DNA from: Alkalicoccobacillus plakortidis
GTDB taxonomy: Bacteria > Bacillota > Bacilli > Bacillales > Bacillaceae_D
NCBI RefSeq assembly: GCF_023703085.1
Contig: NZ_JAMQJY010000001.1
Span: 1,054,001-1,118,000, forward strand
DNA length: 64,000 nucleotides
Reading direction: 5' to 3'
Positions 1 through 8,374 of the stretch are shown one piece after another. The position numbers and the translations under genes are program-made. Position 1 is the first letter of the stretch. Every line of letters begins with the position of its first letter. A model generated the notes under the pieces. It saw only the letters and a program-made list of their open reading frames with translations, ran no database searches and was not told the DNA's origin.

Positions 1-39
1 CACATTAAGTGCTTCAAGCGGCATATCTACAAATGACAT
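1..39 (-). CDS. Partial CDS, N-terminal 13 codons only (unknown product)
   Basis: Thirteen codons run off the left edge and begin MSFVDMPLEALNV, after a good SD (AAGGAG) upstream. The peptide resembles the start of acetylxylan esterase/cephalosporin-C deacetylase family proteins (which open with a similar 'DMPLEEL' phrase), but 13 residues cannot prove it. A cre-like box and a sigma-A-like promoter lie directly upstream, which fits a carbohydrate-related, catabolite-repressed gene. Function is left open. Confidence 0.5.
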   Translation of the reverse strand, partial: MSFVDMPLEALNV

Positions 40-59
40 AGGTAATCATCTCCTTATTA

Positions 60-74
60 TGTAAAGCGCTTTCA
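60..74 (-). promoter_or_regulatory. cre-like box (CcpA operator)
   Basis: On the minus strand the sequence reads TGAAAGCGCTTTACA, a near-palindromic match to the Bacillus cre consensus (TGNAANCGNWNNCA). It sits just downstream of the candidate -10 of the truncated gene and about 10 bases before its SD, a position used for repression by promoter-proximal blocking. CcpA binding is inferred from the consensus only. Confidence 0.65.
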
Positions 75-78
75 ATAA

Positions 79-107
79 AGTATAAACGAAACAGAGATAA
101 ATGAGAA
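79..107 (-). promoter_or_regulatory. Candidate sigma-A promoter of the truncated left-edge gene
   Basis: Minus strand: TTCTCA, 17-bp spacer, TATACT. The -10 is good and the -35 is weak. It overlaps the possible terminator hairpin of the glycosyltransferase operon, and the cre-like box follows it immediately. Confidence 0.4.
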
Positions 108-121
108 CATTTTTCTCTGTT
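90..121 (-). terminator. Possible terminator of the glycosyltransferase operon
   Basis: Inverted repeat AACAGAGA / TCTCTGTT with a 16-base loop lies just after the stop codon at 129. The following T-rich stretch on the minus strand is interrupted, so termination may be partial. Confidence 0.4.
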
Positions 122-128
122 CAAAATT

Positions 129-1118
129 TTATAATGATGGAAGCGATTGATAAATGTCTAGGATCTGTTTGCTGACCACTTTACTGTCATGGTATTTCTC
201 AACATACTCTCTTCCCTGTTGACCAATCTCTCCCCATTTTTGAGGAGACTCAACAAGTAATTTTATTTTCTCGTAGATGGTATCAGGATTTGCATTCACA
301 ACTGGTGGAATCTCACTGAATTTTGATAAAAGGTCGTCTCGGACAAATGTGACAACTGGTTTTCCAAGTGACATGGACTCCACAGATAACAGTCCATACG
401 AACCGCAAAGAATTTGATCTAAAATAATATCTGCTTCTTTGTATAACTCAACGGCTTTTTCATGATTCATATGTTCAATCCGTTTGTAACGGAAATGATG
501 CGTTTCTTTTAATTTTTTTATCGCTCTTTCCACATGAACGGTCCCCTTAAAATATGGGTTTGTTGGTGCATGTACCAACAAAGGAATGTTCTTTGGTTTC
601 GTTTCTACTTTTTGAATTTTTGATAAATCAATCGCAATTGGCACAACATGAACTCTTTTGTAATAATCCTTTACGTATTCATACACTTCATAATCCTGAA
701 CGATTGCGTCCTCAATTACTGAACTAATTTGTTTTAATCGATAGTCCATTATGACGTTTGCAGGAGAATCCCCCGTATAGGCAAAAGGATTACGTTCTTT
801 AGCCATTTCATGAAAACGTACATCATTGCCCCAATGGTGCATGACTGCTTTTTTTCCGCTCCCTTTTAATCTCTGGAGGTCACTATAATCTTCCTTTAGT
901 GATTGTGCATAATGAAAATGGAAGAGATCATGATGGTCGATTAACTCATCTGATTTATTTGCTATTTGATGCTTCTCCATGTATTGAAGATGATCTTCAT
1001 AACCTAAATAAGATTGAAACGTATTGTAACTATTTACCTCGTGACCTAACTGTTTAAATTCGCCTGCCATAATTCCCATCTGACCAGCGATTTCGGTGAT
1101 CCCTTGAAGAATCTTCAT
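129..1118 (-). CDS. Glycosyltransferase, GT-B fold (GT4/GT1-like)
   Basis: A 329-residue protein with the C-terminal donor-site signature of GT4-type enzymes: 'GSYGLLSVESMSLGKPVVTF' near residues 239-258, holding the spaced acidic residues of the EX7E motif. No signal peptide or membrane segment is seen, so it should act at the cytoplasmic side. The start ATG has an AGGAGG SD six bases upstream and overlaps the stop of the epimerase gene (ATGA), showing translational coupling. It is the last gene of a four-gene operon (aminotransferase, dehydrogenase, epimerase, glycosyltransferase), so a role in assembling a surface glycan from a modified sugar nucleotide is inferred. Acceptor and donor are unknown. 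Confidence 0.8.
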   Translation of the reverse strand: MKILQGITEIAGQMGIMAGEFKQLGHEVNSYNTFQSYLGYEDHLQYMEKHQIANKSDELIDHHDLFHFHYAQSLKEDYSDLQRLKGSGKKAVMHHWGNDVRFHEMAKERNPFAYTGDSPANVIMDYRLKQISSVIEDAIVQDYEVYEYVKDYYKRVHVVPIAIDLSKIQKVETKPKNIPLLVHAPTNPYFKGTVHVERAIKKLKETHHFRYKRIEHMNHEKAVELYKEADIILDQILCGSYGLLSVESMSLGKPVVTFVRDDLLSKFSEIPPVVNANPDTIYEKIKLLVESPQKWGEIGQQGREYVEKYHDSKVVSKQILDIYQSLPSL

Positions 1119-2068
1119 TCATGACCTCCTATCAACCAGTCATGTGTTTGTTTAATACCTTTTTCCATTGTGTATGCTGGTTTCCATTCTAATAATTGAG
1201 TTGTTTTTTTAATCTCAAGGCATCTTCTATCAATCGTATCAACGGTTCTTTTTGTGGCAAATTGCTGTTTTACATTTGTATCTCCAAACACTTTACCGAT
1301 CTCAGTTGATAGGGCAAGAATACTTGTTTCAATGCCTGTTGCTACGTTAAACGTTTCGCCTATAGCTTCTTGTCGTTCTGCAGCTAATAAAATAACCTGT
1401 ATTGCGTCTTCTATATAAGTGAAATCACGTGTTTGACTTCCATCTCCATAGATCGTCATGGGTAAACCAGCTAGTCTTGCCTCAAAGAACTTGGCAACTA
1501 CACCACAATACGGATTCGTCGCAACCTGACCAGGTCCATATACATTTGAAAGTCTTAAAATGGTTACAGGAACTTGATGTAGAGAATAGAAAACTTGTGC
1601 ATACTGCTCCGCGCCAAATTTGCTAGCTGCATAAGGCATGCGAATTTTAATCTTATCTAGTGGCGTAGGAAGCACATCCGCGTCACCATAAACAGAAGCC
1701 GTGGATGTGTACACAAATCGCGATACATTCTTTCCATTTTTTCGAATTTGTTCTAACAGCGTATAAGCTCCTCGTAAATTCACTTCAAAATCCTCTTTCA
1801 TATCGGTTACAGATAAGACCAAATTTCGGCAGGCAATATGAAAAACAGTATCAATATCTGGCAAGATTTTTTCTAATAGTTGTTCATTTAATATACTATC
1901 TTCAATAAACGTAATCTTAGGTGAATCAGGTATTTCCGCTTGATTTCCAGTTGATAAATCATCAATGATTGTTATTTTTTTTGCTTTATGAAGCAAGGCA
2001 CGAACCAATCTAGATCCAATAAAACCAGCTCCACCTGTAACGAGCACATGGTTATACATTTCACCCAC
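1115..2068 (-). CDS. NAD-dependent epimerase/dehydratase (extended SDR, UDP-glucose 4-epimerase-like)
   Basis: A 317-residue extended short-chain dehydrogenase. It has the N-terminal Rossmann motif GGAGFIG, followed by 'DDLSTGN' typical of UDP-sugar epimerases, and the catalytic YAASK (YxxxK) near residue 150 preceded by 'TSTASVYGD'. These place it among UDP-hexose 4-epimerases and related dehydratases, and the precise substrate cannot be read. I keep the GTG start at 2068 (AGGAG ten bases upstream); an ATG four codons in is an alternative. It lies two bases after the dehydrogenase gene and overlaps the glycosyltransferase gene, within one sugar-modifying operon. Confidence 0.82.
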   Translation of the reverse strand: MGEMYNHVLVTGGAGFIGSRLVRALLHKAKKITIIDDLSTGNQAEIPDSPKITFIEDSILNEQLLEKILPDIDTVFHIACRNLVLSVTDMKEDFEVNLRGAYTLLEQIRKNGKNVSRFVYTSTASVYGDADVLPTPLDKIKIRMPYAASKFGAEQYAQVFYSLHQVPVTILRLSNVYGPGQVATNPYCGVVAKFFEARLAGLPMTIYGDGSQTRDFTYIEDAIQVILLAAERQEAIGETFNVATGIETSILALSTEIGKVFGDTNVKQQFATKRTVDTIDRRCLEIKKTTQLLEWKPAYTMEKGIKQTHDWLIGGHE

Positions 2069-2070
2069 GT

Positions 2071-3118
2071 TTAGTTCACTCCTTTCATGTCTATTGTTGA
2101 AAAGCTTACCAATGGAAGATGAACTTGCTCTTTTATTTTATGAGATTGATAAAGAGCAAAAATGGTTTCTAGTGCATGTTCTGCTTCTGCTGCTGTCACT
2201 GCTTGATTGGCGGTGCCATCGATATGCTTCATCACTTCTTGATACATAATTACTTGTTCATTTTTTTCGGTAATCCAGCTATTTATTTGATCGAGCTCTG
2301 GACCATTTTCTACAGTGAATTTTGTTACTTGATCAAAATTCTTCCCCTCAAAGATGATCGTTCCTTTTTCTGCAAAAAGTTTAATAGCATACCCATGATT
2401 TTCTGGCCATGTAACAGAATTTGCTTCGATTAATCCCGTTGCCCCGGATTTAAATCGAATGATACCACTAGCTACATCCTCTGTTTCTTTATGGTCATTC
2501 ACCCATTGAAGTTGCCCAGAAACTGATTCAACCTCTCCCATAAACCAAACGAGCAGATCAATCATATGAATGCCTTGATTAATTAACATGCCACCATCTT
2601 GTTCCCACGTACCGCGCCACGGAGCCGCTTCATAGTAAGCCGCTTGGTCTTTGAATTGCCATAGATACCGTACCTGAGTAGATCGTGCCAATGGCTCCTG
2701 ATTTAATCAGCTTGTTTAACTCAAACAGGATTTTTCTAAATCGAAGCTGATGACAAACAAATAGCTTTTGACCTTGCGTAGAAGCAATCGTGCGTAGATG
2801 TCTTGATTCATCGATTGAGAGTGCCAATGGTTTCTCAACCAATACATGTTTACCAGCTCGTAATGCCGCTTCAGCAATCATAAAATGGGTACCTGACGCT
2901 GTTGCAATTAATACAAGTTCACAATCTGTCTTGAGAAGTTGATGATAATCTATAAATGATTGTAATTCGTTATTAGTAGAGGATATTAGTGCTTCAGCTT
3001 GTTTCATTCGTTCAGTTGATAAATCACTAATCGCTGTGATCTCAACCTCAGGCAGTTTTGTTAACGCTGCAAGATGTTTTTCAGTGATTCTGCCGCATCC
3101 TATGATTCCTATTTTCAT
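2071..3118 (-). CDS. Gfo/Idh/MocA-family sugar dehydrogenase (frameshifted)
   Basis: Two overlapping frames (2630-3118 and 2071-2691) together make one NAD(P)-dependent oxidoreductase of about 348 residues. The N-terminal part has the Rossmann start 'IGIIGCGRITEKHL' and 'VEKPLALS' (the EKP motif); the C-terminal part has 'GGMLINQGIHMIDLL' with the family's conserved His. The break lies at 2644-2645: the coding strand reads CCAAGC where CCAGC would continue the frame as RPAAYYEAAPWRGTWE, which fits the family. The gene overlaps the aminotransferase stop by a base. It probably oxidises a UDP-sugar ahead of transamination. The lesion is of the same kind as in fabI, prfC and the CAP gene, so a sequence artefact is more likely than a dead gene. 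Confidence 0.8.
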
Positions 3119-4227
3119 TAGCCATTCTCCGTTACAAGAAGCTTAATTGATTTTACAATCTCATTCTGTTCAGCATCAGTTAGATACGGATGCATTGGGA
3201 TAGCTAATAACCGTTTTGATTTTTCTTCTGAAATAGGAAAGTCATTAGCTTGATGACCTAAATGCTTATACACCTCTTGCAAGTGCAGTGGCAGTGGATA
3301 ATAAACACCATTTGCAATACCTGCCTGACTTAAGCCTTTTGATAAGTGCTCCCGATCATCCACTTCTATACAATAGAGATGAAAAATATGTTCTGTTCCT
3401 TCGATAGATTTTGGTACAGTGATTCCTTTAAGTGTTGAGAGCTGCTCCTGATAAAAACTCGCTGTTTTTTGACGTCTTTTGTTTAAGTCATCAATATGAG
3501 TGAGGCTAATTCGTAATAAAGCCGCTTGTATTTCGTCTAGTCGACTATTGTACCCAATCTCTTGGTGATAATATTTTTTTGTGCTCCCATGATGGCGAAG
3601 TACTCGAATTCGCTCCGCTACATGTTTGTGTTTCGTAACAACTAATCCCCCATCACCCATTGTTCCTAAATTTTTTGTAGGAAAAAAGGAGAAGCACCCT
3701 ATATCCCCAATCGTGCCAACTTTTTTTCCATTTACTGATGATCCAAAGGCTTGGCATGCATCTTCAATGACATATAGATTGTGATCTTTTGCTATCGTCA
3801 TAATTGGGTCCATGTTTGCAGGGTGACCAAACAAGTGAACCGGCATAATGGCCTTCGTCTGACTTGTTATTGCCTTCTTAATATGAGTAGGATCTATATT
3901 AAAGGTAACTGGTTCAATATCAACAAATACAGGTGTTGCTCCAACGCGAGAAATCGCTTCTGCTGTAGCAAAAAACGTAAATGGAGTTGTAATAACCTCA
4001 TCACCATCTCCAATATTTAGTGCGTCAAGCGCAAGTACCAAAGCATCTGTCCCATTTCCAACTCCAATCGCAAACGGTGTTTCCAAATAAATTTTTACTT
4101 CTTCTTCAAATTGTTTTCCCTCAGAACCAAGAATGTATTGACCGCTATCATATACTCGACGAATGGCCTCCATAGCCTCATCTTTTATCATTTGAAATTG
4201 ACGATCCAAATCAATAAGTGGGATCAC
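3118..4227 (-). CDS. DegT/DnrJ/EryC1/StrS-family sugar aminotransferase
   Basis: A 369-residue PLP enzyme. Family marks include 'GVGNGTDALVLAL' near residue 55, 'VIEDACQAFG' near 155 (the PLP-pyridine Asp) and 'FSFFPTKNLGTMGDGG' near 185, whose Lys is the expected Schiff-base residue. Such enzymes aminate keto-sugar nucleotides at C3 or C4. The GTG start follows AAGGAG at good spacing. As first gene of the four-gene operon, and with the dehydrogenase and epimerase after it, it would yield an amino sugar for a surface polysaccharide. The specific sugar is unknown. Confidence 0.88.
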   Translation of the reverse strand: MIPLIDLDRQFQMIKDEAMEAIRRVYDSGQYILGSEGKQFEEEVKIYLETPFAIGVGNGTDALVLALDALNIGDGDEVITTPFTFFATAEAISRVGATPVFVDIEPVTFNIDPTHIKKAITSQTKAIMPVHLFGHPANMDPIMTIAKDHNLYVIEDACQAFGSSVNGKKVGTIGDIGCFSFFPTKNLGTMGDGGLVVTKHKHVAERIRVLRHHGSTKKYYHQEIGYNSRLDEIQAALLRISLTHIDDLNKRRQKTASFYQEQLSTLKGITVPKSIEGTEHIFHLYCIEVDDREHLSKGLSQAGIANGVYYPLPLHLQEVYKHLGHQANDFPISEEKSKRLLAIPMHPYLTDAEQNEIVKSIKLLVTENG

Positions 4228-4334
4228 ACAATCACTCCTTATGCCTTGTTTTTCTTCTGTCTAGTTATATGAAATGAGACACACCGGAGGCACGGCTATA
4301 CACTCATGACACGAAAAATCGGGTTACTTCACCC

Positions 4335-4377
4335 AAAAAAAAGCTCATATAAGAGAAAGTGTTCTCTCATATAAGCT
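4335..4377 (-). terminator. Rho-independent terminator of the 52-aa gene
   Basis: A 16-bp stem with G-T wobbles (AGCTTATATGAGAGAA paired with TTCTCTTATATGAGCT) is followed on the minus strand by eight Ts. Confidence 0.8.
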
Positions 4378-4394
4378 CCTTTTGAAATTTCTTT

Positions 4395-4553
4395 TTAGCG
4401 TCGTCCACAGCATTTTACCGAATGTGGCTTGGGTTGAGGAGGTTTAGGTAAAGAGGCAAAAGGTCGCTGTTTTGCCTTTTGCTGCGCAGTTGGTTTTTCC
4501 GAATAAACAGGCTTTGCATACAATTGATTTGGATTTGAGTTAGAATTCATCAT
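4395..4553 (-). CDS. Small Pro/Gln/Lys-rich protein ending CCGRR, putative spore protein
   Basis: A 52-residue reading frame starting MMNSNSNPNQLYAK and ending KPHSVKCCGRR. It has a GGGAG SD, its own strong terminator, and upstream on the minus strand a box CATATCCTA with AC 16 bases before it, matching the sigma-K form (AC-N16-CATANNNTA). Composition is low-complexity (Pro, Gln, Lys, Asn) with a terminal Cys pair, a pattern common in small cross-linked coat proteins. No family is recognised; the spore assignment rests on promoter and neighbours. Confidence 0.7.
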   Translation of the reverse strand: MMNSNSNPNQLYAKPVYSEKPTAQQKAKQRPFASLPKPPQPKPHSVKCCGRR

Positions 4554-4575
4554 CACAAACACTCCCTTTCTTCTA

Positions 4576-4602
4576 TAGGATATGTGGGAGGGTTAAAATG
4601 GT
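4576..4602 (-). promoter_or_regulatory. Candidate sigma-K promoter for the 52-aa gene
   Basis: Minus strand: AC, 16 bp, CATATCCTA, matching the -10 consensus CATANNNTA exactly with the right spacing to the AC of the -35. It sits about 25 bases before the start codon. Confidence 0.55.
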
Positions 4603-4648
4603 TAGTCAAAAAAATGATGCCCGTTTTAAAAAAACTTGGGACATTTTG

Positions 4649-4676
4649 CACCAATTCAGACTCTATTCATACAATA
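4649..4676 (+). promoter_or_regulatory. Candidate sigma-K promoter for the 230-aa gene
   Basis: CACC, 15 bp, CATACAATA: an exact CATANNNTA -10 with an AC-containing -35. It faces the divergent sigma-K-like box at 4576-4602, so two late-sporulation-type promoters lie back to back. Confidence 0.5.
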
Positions 4677-4749
4677 CAGTAGTTTGAACACCCAACTCCG
4701 CTAAAAAAATCATGCGTGTATTTGGGTAAACTTTAGAGGAGGTAAGGTA

Positions 4750-5442
4750 ATGAGCACAAAAAAACACAGCGTGGTTATAAATGTTCCCAAAGTTTATGAT
4801 TGGGTGACTCGCCAAGTCGATCTTCAAACAATTAGTTTTAGAGAGCCAGAGCTTTCAAATTTATTTCCAGGTTTAATCGGTCCTTCGCGAGCAGGAGAAA
4901 GTTTAGATGCATGGCTGATAGGTCATCCAGGGTACTCAACGGTCGCTCGAGTATTAGAAGCATCCTTATATACTTCGGAGGTTTCGAACTCAATCGATCG
5001 CACAAGTGTTGAAGTCACTCTTCCAAACGGAGATGAGGTTGAACTTCAAAAAGTGAAAATTTTAGGAAGAGGATTGTTAGAAGTAGACATTCTTGATGTG
5101 AATGAGAATGTTGTTCTTACTTCAAATCCAATTGAATTTTCTACGATTCAAACTTTCTACTTATCAGCACCTGAGGAAACAACCATCAGTGCCTTCATTT
5201 CTTCTGGACAGTGGGATGCAGAAGTAGTATGTGATTCAGCTTTCTGTCAATTAGACATCGCCCTTACATTCTGCTTAGATGTTCATGTTTACGCAGATGT
5301 TCGTCTTGAAGTTGAAGCTTCATACGTGAAGCCTCGTCATGAGTTCCCGATCTCTGATATTATTTGCAGACATCAAAATCACTACCCAGCTCCAAAATCA
5401 CCAGTTGTATTTCCTGGCAAAACAAAAAGCGAAGTCGAATAG
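4750..5442 (+). CDS. Uncharacterised protein, putative spore coat/exosporium component
   Basis: A 230-residue protein, start MSTKKHSVVINVPKVYDWV after AGAGGAGG. No signal peptide or transmembrane segment. It is rich in beta-forming residues and acidic, with two Cys near residues 157 and 162 and one near 171, plus a late Cys near 206, and ends in a Pro-rich tail (PAPKSPVVFPG). The opening 'VPKVYDWVTRQVD' resembles Bacillus proteins often found near spore coat genes, but I cannot name the family with certainty. The upstream sigma-K-like promoter and the downstream CgeB-family gene support a spore-surface role. It has its own terminator. Confidence 0.72.
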   Translation: MSTKKHSVVINVPKVYDWVTRQVDLQTISFREPELSNLFPGLIGPSRAGESLDAWLIGHPGYSTVARVLEASLYTSEVSNSIDRTSVEVTLPNGDEVELQKVKILGRGLLEVDILDVNENVVLTSNPIEFSTIQTFYLSAPEETTISAFISSGQWDAEVVCDSAFCQLDIALTFCLDVHVYADVRLEVEASYVKPRHEFPISDIICRHQNHYPAPKSPVVFPGKTKSEVE

Positions 5443-5447
5443 GTAAT

Positions 5448-5481
5448 AGGAGCTGTATTCACATGCAGCTCCTGTTTTTTT
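5448..5481 (+). terminator. Rho-independent terminator
   Basis: AGGAGCTG / CAGCTCCT stem with a 10-base loop, then GTTTTTTTC, six bases after the 230-aa gene. Confidence 0.88.
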
Positions 5482-5543
5482 CTTCTTTTCTGGTTATTTT
5501 CTCATACATATAAACTACATACTGTTCTAGAGGAGGAAGCGCT

Positions 5544-6251
5544 GTGACCAATCGACCTAAAGATGAAGCTCCATTTAATCATGATATTCAATTGGAACAA
5601 AAGCTTCTACATTACCGATCTGAATTAAAAAAGTTCCAACGCATTATCCATTTACAAAAGAAGAAATTAACCAGCCAAGAAGAGGAAATACAATCATTTA
5701 AAAAATCGATGTCAAATCAGAGCTTGCCTCGATTTAATGAGCCCATATCGAACAATATCCAAGAAAATATGGTTGGTATTTATGCCTACTTTGCTTATTC
5801 AACTCTATTTCCATCCAGCTCATCTAAAGATTCAGAAGAACCTTGTTTAATTAATGGAAATTTTATTATTCGAAATGAAACGGGACTTCCTTTGCACGAC
5901 CCTCTAGTTTGTCTTAGTTTTAACAAACCTGAATTGGCTAATCTCTCTGGAAAAATCAATCAAAACAAAAAACATTATGCATCTGAACATATCATGGCTG
6001 ATGAGAATGTACTTTCGTGGAACTTTCTTGAAGATCATTCAATTAAAAAGGTTCGGGAAACAGGAGAATTTTGGTTACGTCCAAATAAAACGGAACTCGT
6101 TGACCAAGACGAATTAACGTTTAATCAATTTGAAATCTTGCTTCCTTATCATGGAAAGCCTTTCTCCGTCAGTATTAATGGGTATATATATGGAAAAGAA
6201 ATACCTGAAGGTCGTCGCGCACTAAATGCCATTATTTGCAATATCACGTAG
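5544..6251 (+). CDS. Coiled-coil protein of unknown function, upstream of CgeB-family gene
   Basis: A 235-residue protein with a GTG start eight bases after AGGAGG. Residues about 15-60 form a charged heptad-like coiled coil (LEQKLLHYRSELKKFQRIIH and on). Residues 75-235 look like one or two beta-rich globular parts with conserved-looking 'NGNFIIRNETGLPL', which resembles an N-terminal strand of a carbohydrate- or self-binding domain. No signal peptide. The stop is eight bases before the ATG of the CgeB-family gene, so the two are co-transcribed. A spore-coat scaffold or glycoprotein acceptor is possible but only inferred from context. Confidence 0.68.
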   Translation: MTNRPKDEAPFNHDIQLEQKLLHYRSELKKFQRIIHLQKKKLTSQEEEIQSFKKSMSNQSLPRFNEPISNNIQENMVGIYAYFAYSTLFPSSSSKDSEEPCLINGNFIIRNETGLPLHDPLVCLSFNKPELANLSGKINQNKKHYASEHIMADENVLSWNFLEDHSIKKVRETGEFWLRPNKTELVDQDELTFNQFEILLPYHGKPFSVSINGYIYGKEIPEGRRALNAIICNIT

Positions 6252-6259
6252 GTTCACCT

Positions 6260-7225
6260 ATGAAAATATTATTTTTAAGCTCAGGCTATCGAGGCGTATA
6301 CCCTTCAATCGAACAATCTATTCTTAATGCCTTTCAATCACATGCAATCTCAATATGCCAAAACAAATGTATTTTAGAGTTAGATGCTTATAAGTTAATC
6401 CAACTTTGTAAGAAAGAAAAACCGACCATAATCTTTACTTTATTAGGCTATCAGCTGCCTCAACATTTTCTTATGTGGGCAAAAAAACAGCAAATAAATA
6501 GTATCTGCTGGCTCACAGAGGATCCATATATGATTGACTTATCTTTACAGATTGCGCCTTATGTAAGTGGTCTAATTACAATTGAAAAAAATGCGTGGTC
6601 TCATTACTCTAAAAAAGGCTATAGAACGTTACATTTGCCATTAGGAGCAGATTACTCGATTTTTAAATCAACACACCCTCAAGCTGATAAAAAAAGCGAT
6701 GTATGTCTAATTGGCTATCCTTATCCAGAGCGAGTTAAACTGGTCTCATTTTTAGCAAATGAACTGCCTATTCATATTACAGTAGCAGGCAATTGGTACC
6801 CTCATCAACTGCCTGCCAATGTAAAGATCGCTTCCTTATGGGTGTCCTCTGAAGAAGCTGTTCAATATTATGCAAGTACAAAGGTAGTACTCAATTCCTA
6901 TCGCAGCCAAAACCAAGCGGAAAATAAAAACTCGTTAGGTTTACCAGGAGTTAGCCCTAATAACCGAGTATTCGAAGTGGCTGGTTGCAAGGTTTGTCAA
7001 ATCAGCGAGGCAAGAGAGGATTGGCATCAGTGGTTTAATAAAGAAGATATTCCGTTATTCTCAACAAAGGAACAGGCTTTAGATCAAATTGAAGAGCTAT
7101 TATCAAACAAACAACAACGTACGCTCTATGCTACGAATAGCTACAATACGGCCATCTCATCCCATTCCTATACACACCGGATAAATGAGCTTTTAACGTG
7201 GTTAAATCAAGAAAACCTGACCTGA
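6260..7225 (+). CDS. CgeB-family glycosyltransferase-like spore protein
   Basis: A 321-residue protein. 'MKILFLSSGYRGVYPSIEQS' at the start, 'WLTEDPYMID' near 88, and the C-terminal 'KVVLNSYRSQNQAENKNSLG' through 'NNRVFEVAGCKVCQISEARE' are the hallmarks of the CgeB family (DUF3880 plus a GT1-like donor-site domain). In B. subtilis CgeB acts late in sporulation in maturation of the outermost spore layer. A TTG eight codons earlier lies inside the previous gene; the ATG at 6260 has the better spacing to AGG. It follows the coiled-coil gene by eight bases and ends at a terminator shared with the convergent glycosyltransferase. Confidence 0.82.
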   Translation: MKILFLSSGYRGVYPSIEQSILNAFQSHAISICQNKCILELDAYKLIQLCKKEKPTIIFTLLGYQLPQHFLMWAKKQQINSICWLTEDPYMIDLSLQIAPYVSGLITIEKNAWSHYSKKGYRTLHLPLGADYSIFKSTHPQADKKSDVCLIGYPYPERVKLVSFLANELPIHITVAGNWYPHQLPANVKIASLWVSSEEAVQYYASTKVVLNSYRSQNQAENKNSLGLPGVSPNNRVFEVAGCKVCQISEAREDWHQWFNKEDIPLFSTKEQALDQIEELLSNKQQRTLYATNSYNTAISSHSYTHRINELLTWLNQENLT

Positions 7226-7246
7226 TATGAAGTCAGGTTCTTTTTA
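7214..7246 (+). terminator. Rho-independent terminator between convergent genes
   Basis: AACCTGAC / GTCAGGTT stem then CTTTTT. It overlaps the last codons of the CgeB-family gene, and its T-run contains the stop codon of the convergent glycosyltransferase gene. Confidence 0.85.
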
Positions 7247-8374
7247 ATGATCATTCCTACTCTTCGCCATTTCTATATGATAACGGTAGGCGTTTGTTTT
7301 CTTTTGATATATTTCATCTGTATGACTTACTAGGTGACTTACTTTGAAATACAAAGCTTTAAAATCTCCCGCTTCGACTACCCAACCTCCGTTCGTTTTT
7401 TGAACGATCTCTGATTGCGCACCAAGATCAAAACATAACACGGGAAAACCAAGATATAAGGATTCGTGAGTAGTGTACGAGAACGTCTCTGGACAAATAG
7501 AAGGGATAATCACAAAGTCAATTTTATCTTCAGTTAGCAACGTGTGTAGATGTTCTGATGATGAGTAAGAACCTCTTTGAACAAAATTTTTGACATTAAG
7601 TCTTTTAAGATCCCGCCCTGATTCACCGTAAAGATAAAAGAGGCATGGGAGTTTCGTTACAAAGGTCTGCGTTACCAAGGATTTAACCTCTTTTTCTCCT
7701 TTGTGATAAAAAATGTTACCTATAAAAGCAATACGTAAAGGTTGATGAATAGGTTGTTTAGGTTCTTCAATTTTAAGGTTTAATAAAAGCGGATGAGGCA
7801 CGACCTCCATTTTTATAGTAGGAAAATATTCATGTATAATGGCTTTTGTTGATTCACTTGGTGAGATCACTCGTTTGGCCTCTGCTAATAGTTGCTGGGA
7901 AATGTTTCGCCACTTATTAATAGTCGGATCAACTACGTTAAGCATTTGTTTCATTTGACTATGCCGTGCTCCATTGCTTGCGCAACGATCACAAACAGCT
8001 TCTTGTTTTGGTCTACCACAATAGCGTCCCTTCTGATTCACAAAAAAGACATAGGGACAGATTGTATAAAAATCATGTAGCCATACAGTATAGGGACAAT
8101 TTAGTTCTTTTAAAATATGCACAAGAGAAGGCAATTGAATGTTCCAGAAATGATGGATATGCACTTCTTTAATTCGATAGGTTCGAATACGCTCAATGAG
8201 AGAGTCATACGAAACGGTCTCAGAAGGTTGATTAGGTCTTTGAAACTGCAACCCACCTGTATCGACAAAGGCTTCGTATACATCTCCTGTATATTGTTTG
8301 GTCCAATTGTTAATAAACTGGCTAATGCCTCCTCCTCCCTGGTGATGGATGAGCAAGATGCTAGCTTGATTCAT
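7244..8374 (-). CDS. Glycosyltransferase family 4 protein
   Basis: A 376-residue GT-B enzyme. The N-terminus 'SILLIHHQGGGGISQFINNW' carries the glycine-rich acceptor-side loop; the C-terminal donor domain holds 'SICPETFSYTTHESLYLGFP' near residue 300, with the two Glu of the EX7E motif. A four-Cys cluster (residues about 110-133: CPY, CGR, CDRCAS) could bind a metal, which is seen in some polysaccharide GT4 enzymes. The start overlaps the stop of the reductase gene upstream by four bases, so it is in an operon with the RmlD-like and DUF1360 genes. Likely builds a spore or cell-surface glycan; sugar unknown. Confidence 0.82.
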   Translation of the reverse strand: MNQASILLIHHQGGGGISQFINNWTKQYTGDVYEAFVDTGGLQFQRPNQPSETVSYDSLIERIRTYRIKEVHIHHFWNIQLPSLVHILKELNCPYTVWLHDFYTICPYVFFVNQKGRYCGRPKQEAVCDRCASNGARHSQMKQMLNVVDPTINKWRNISQQLLAEAKRVISPSESTKAIIHEYFPTIKMEVVPHPLLLNLKIEEPKQPIHQPLRIAFIGNIFYHKGEKEVKSLVTQTFVTKLPCLFYLYGESGRDLKRLNVKNFVQRGSYSSSEHLHTLLTEDKIDFVIIPSICPETFSYTTHESLYLGFPVLCFDLGAQSEIVQKTNGGWVVEAGDFKALYFKVSHLVSHTDEIYQKKTNAYRYHIEMAKSRNDH

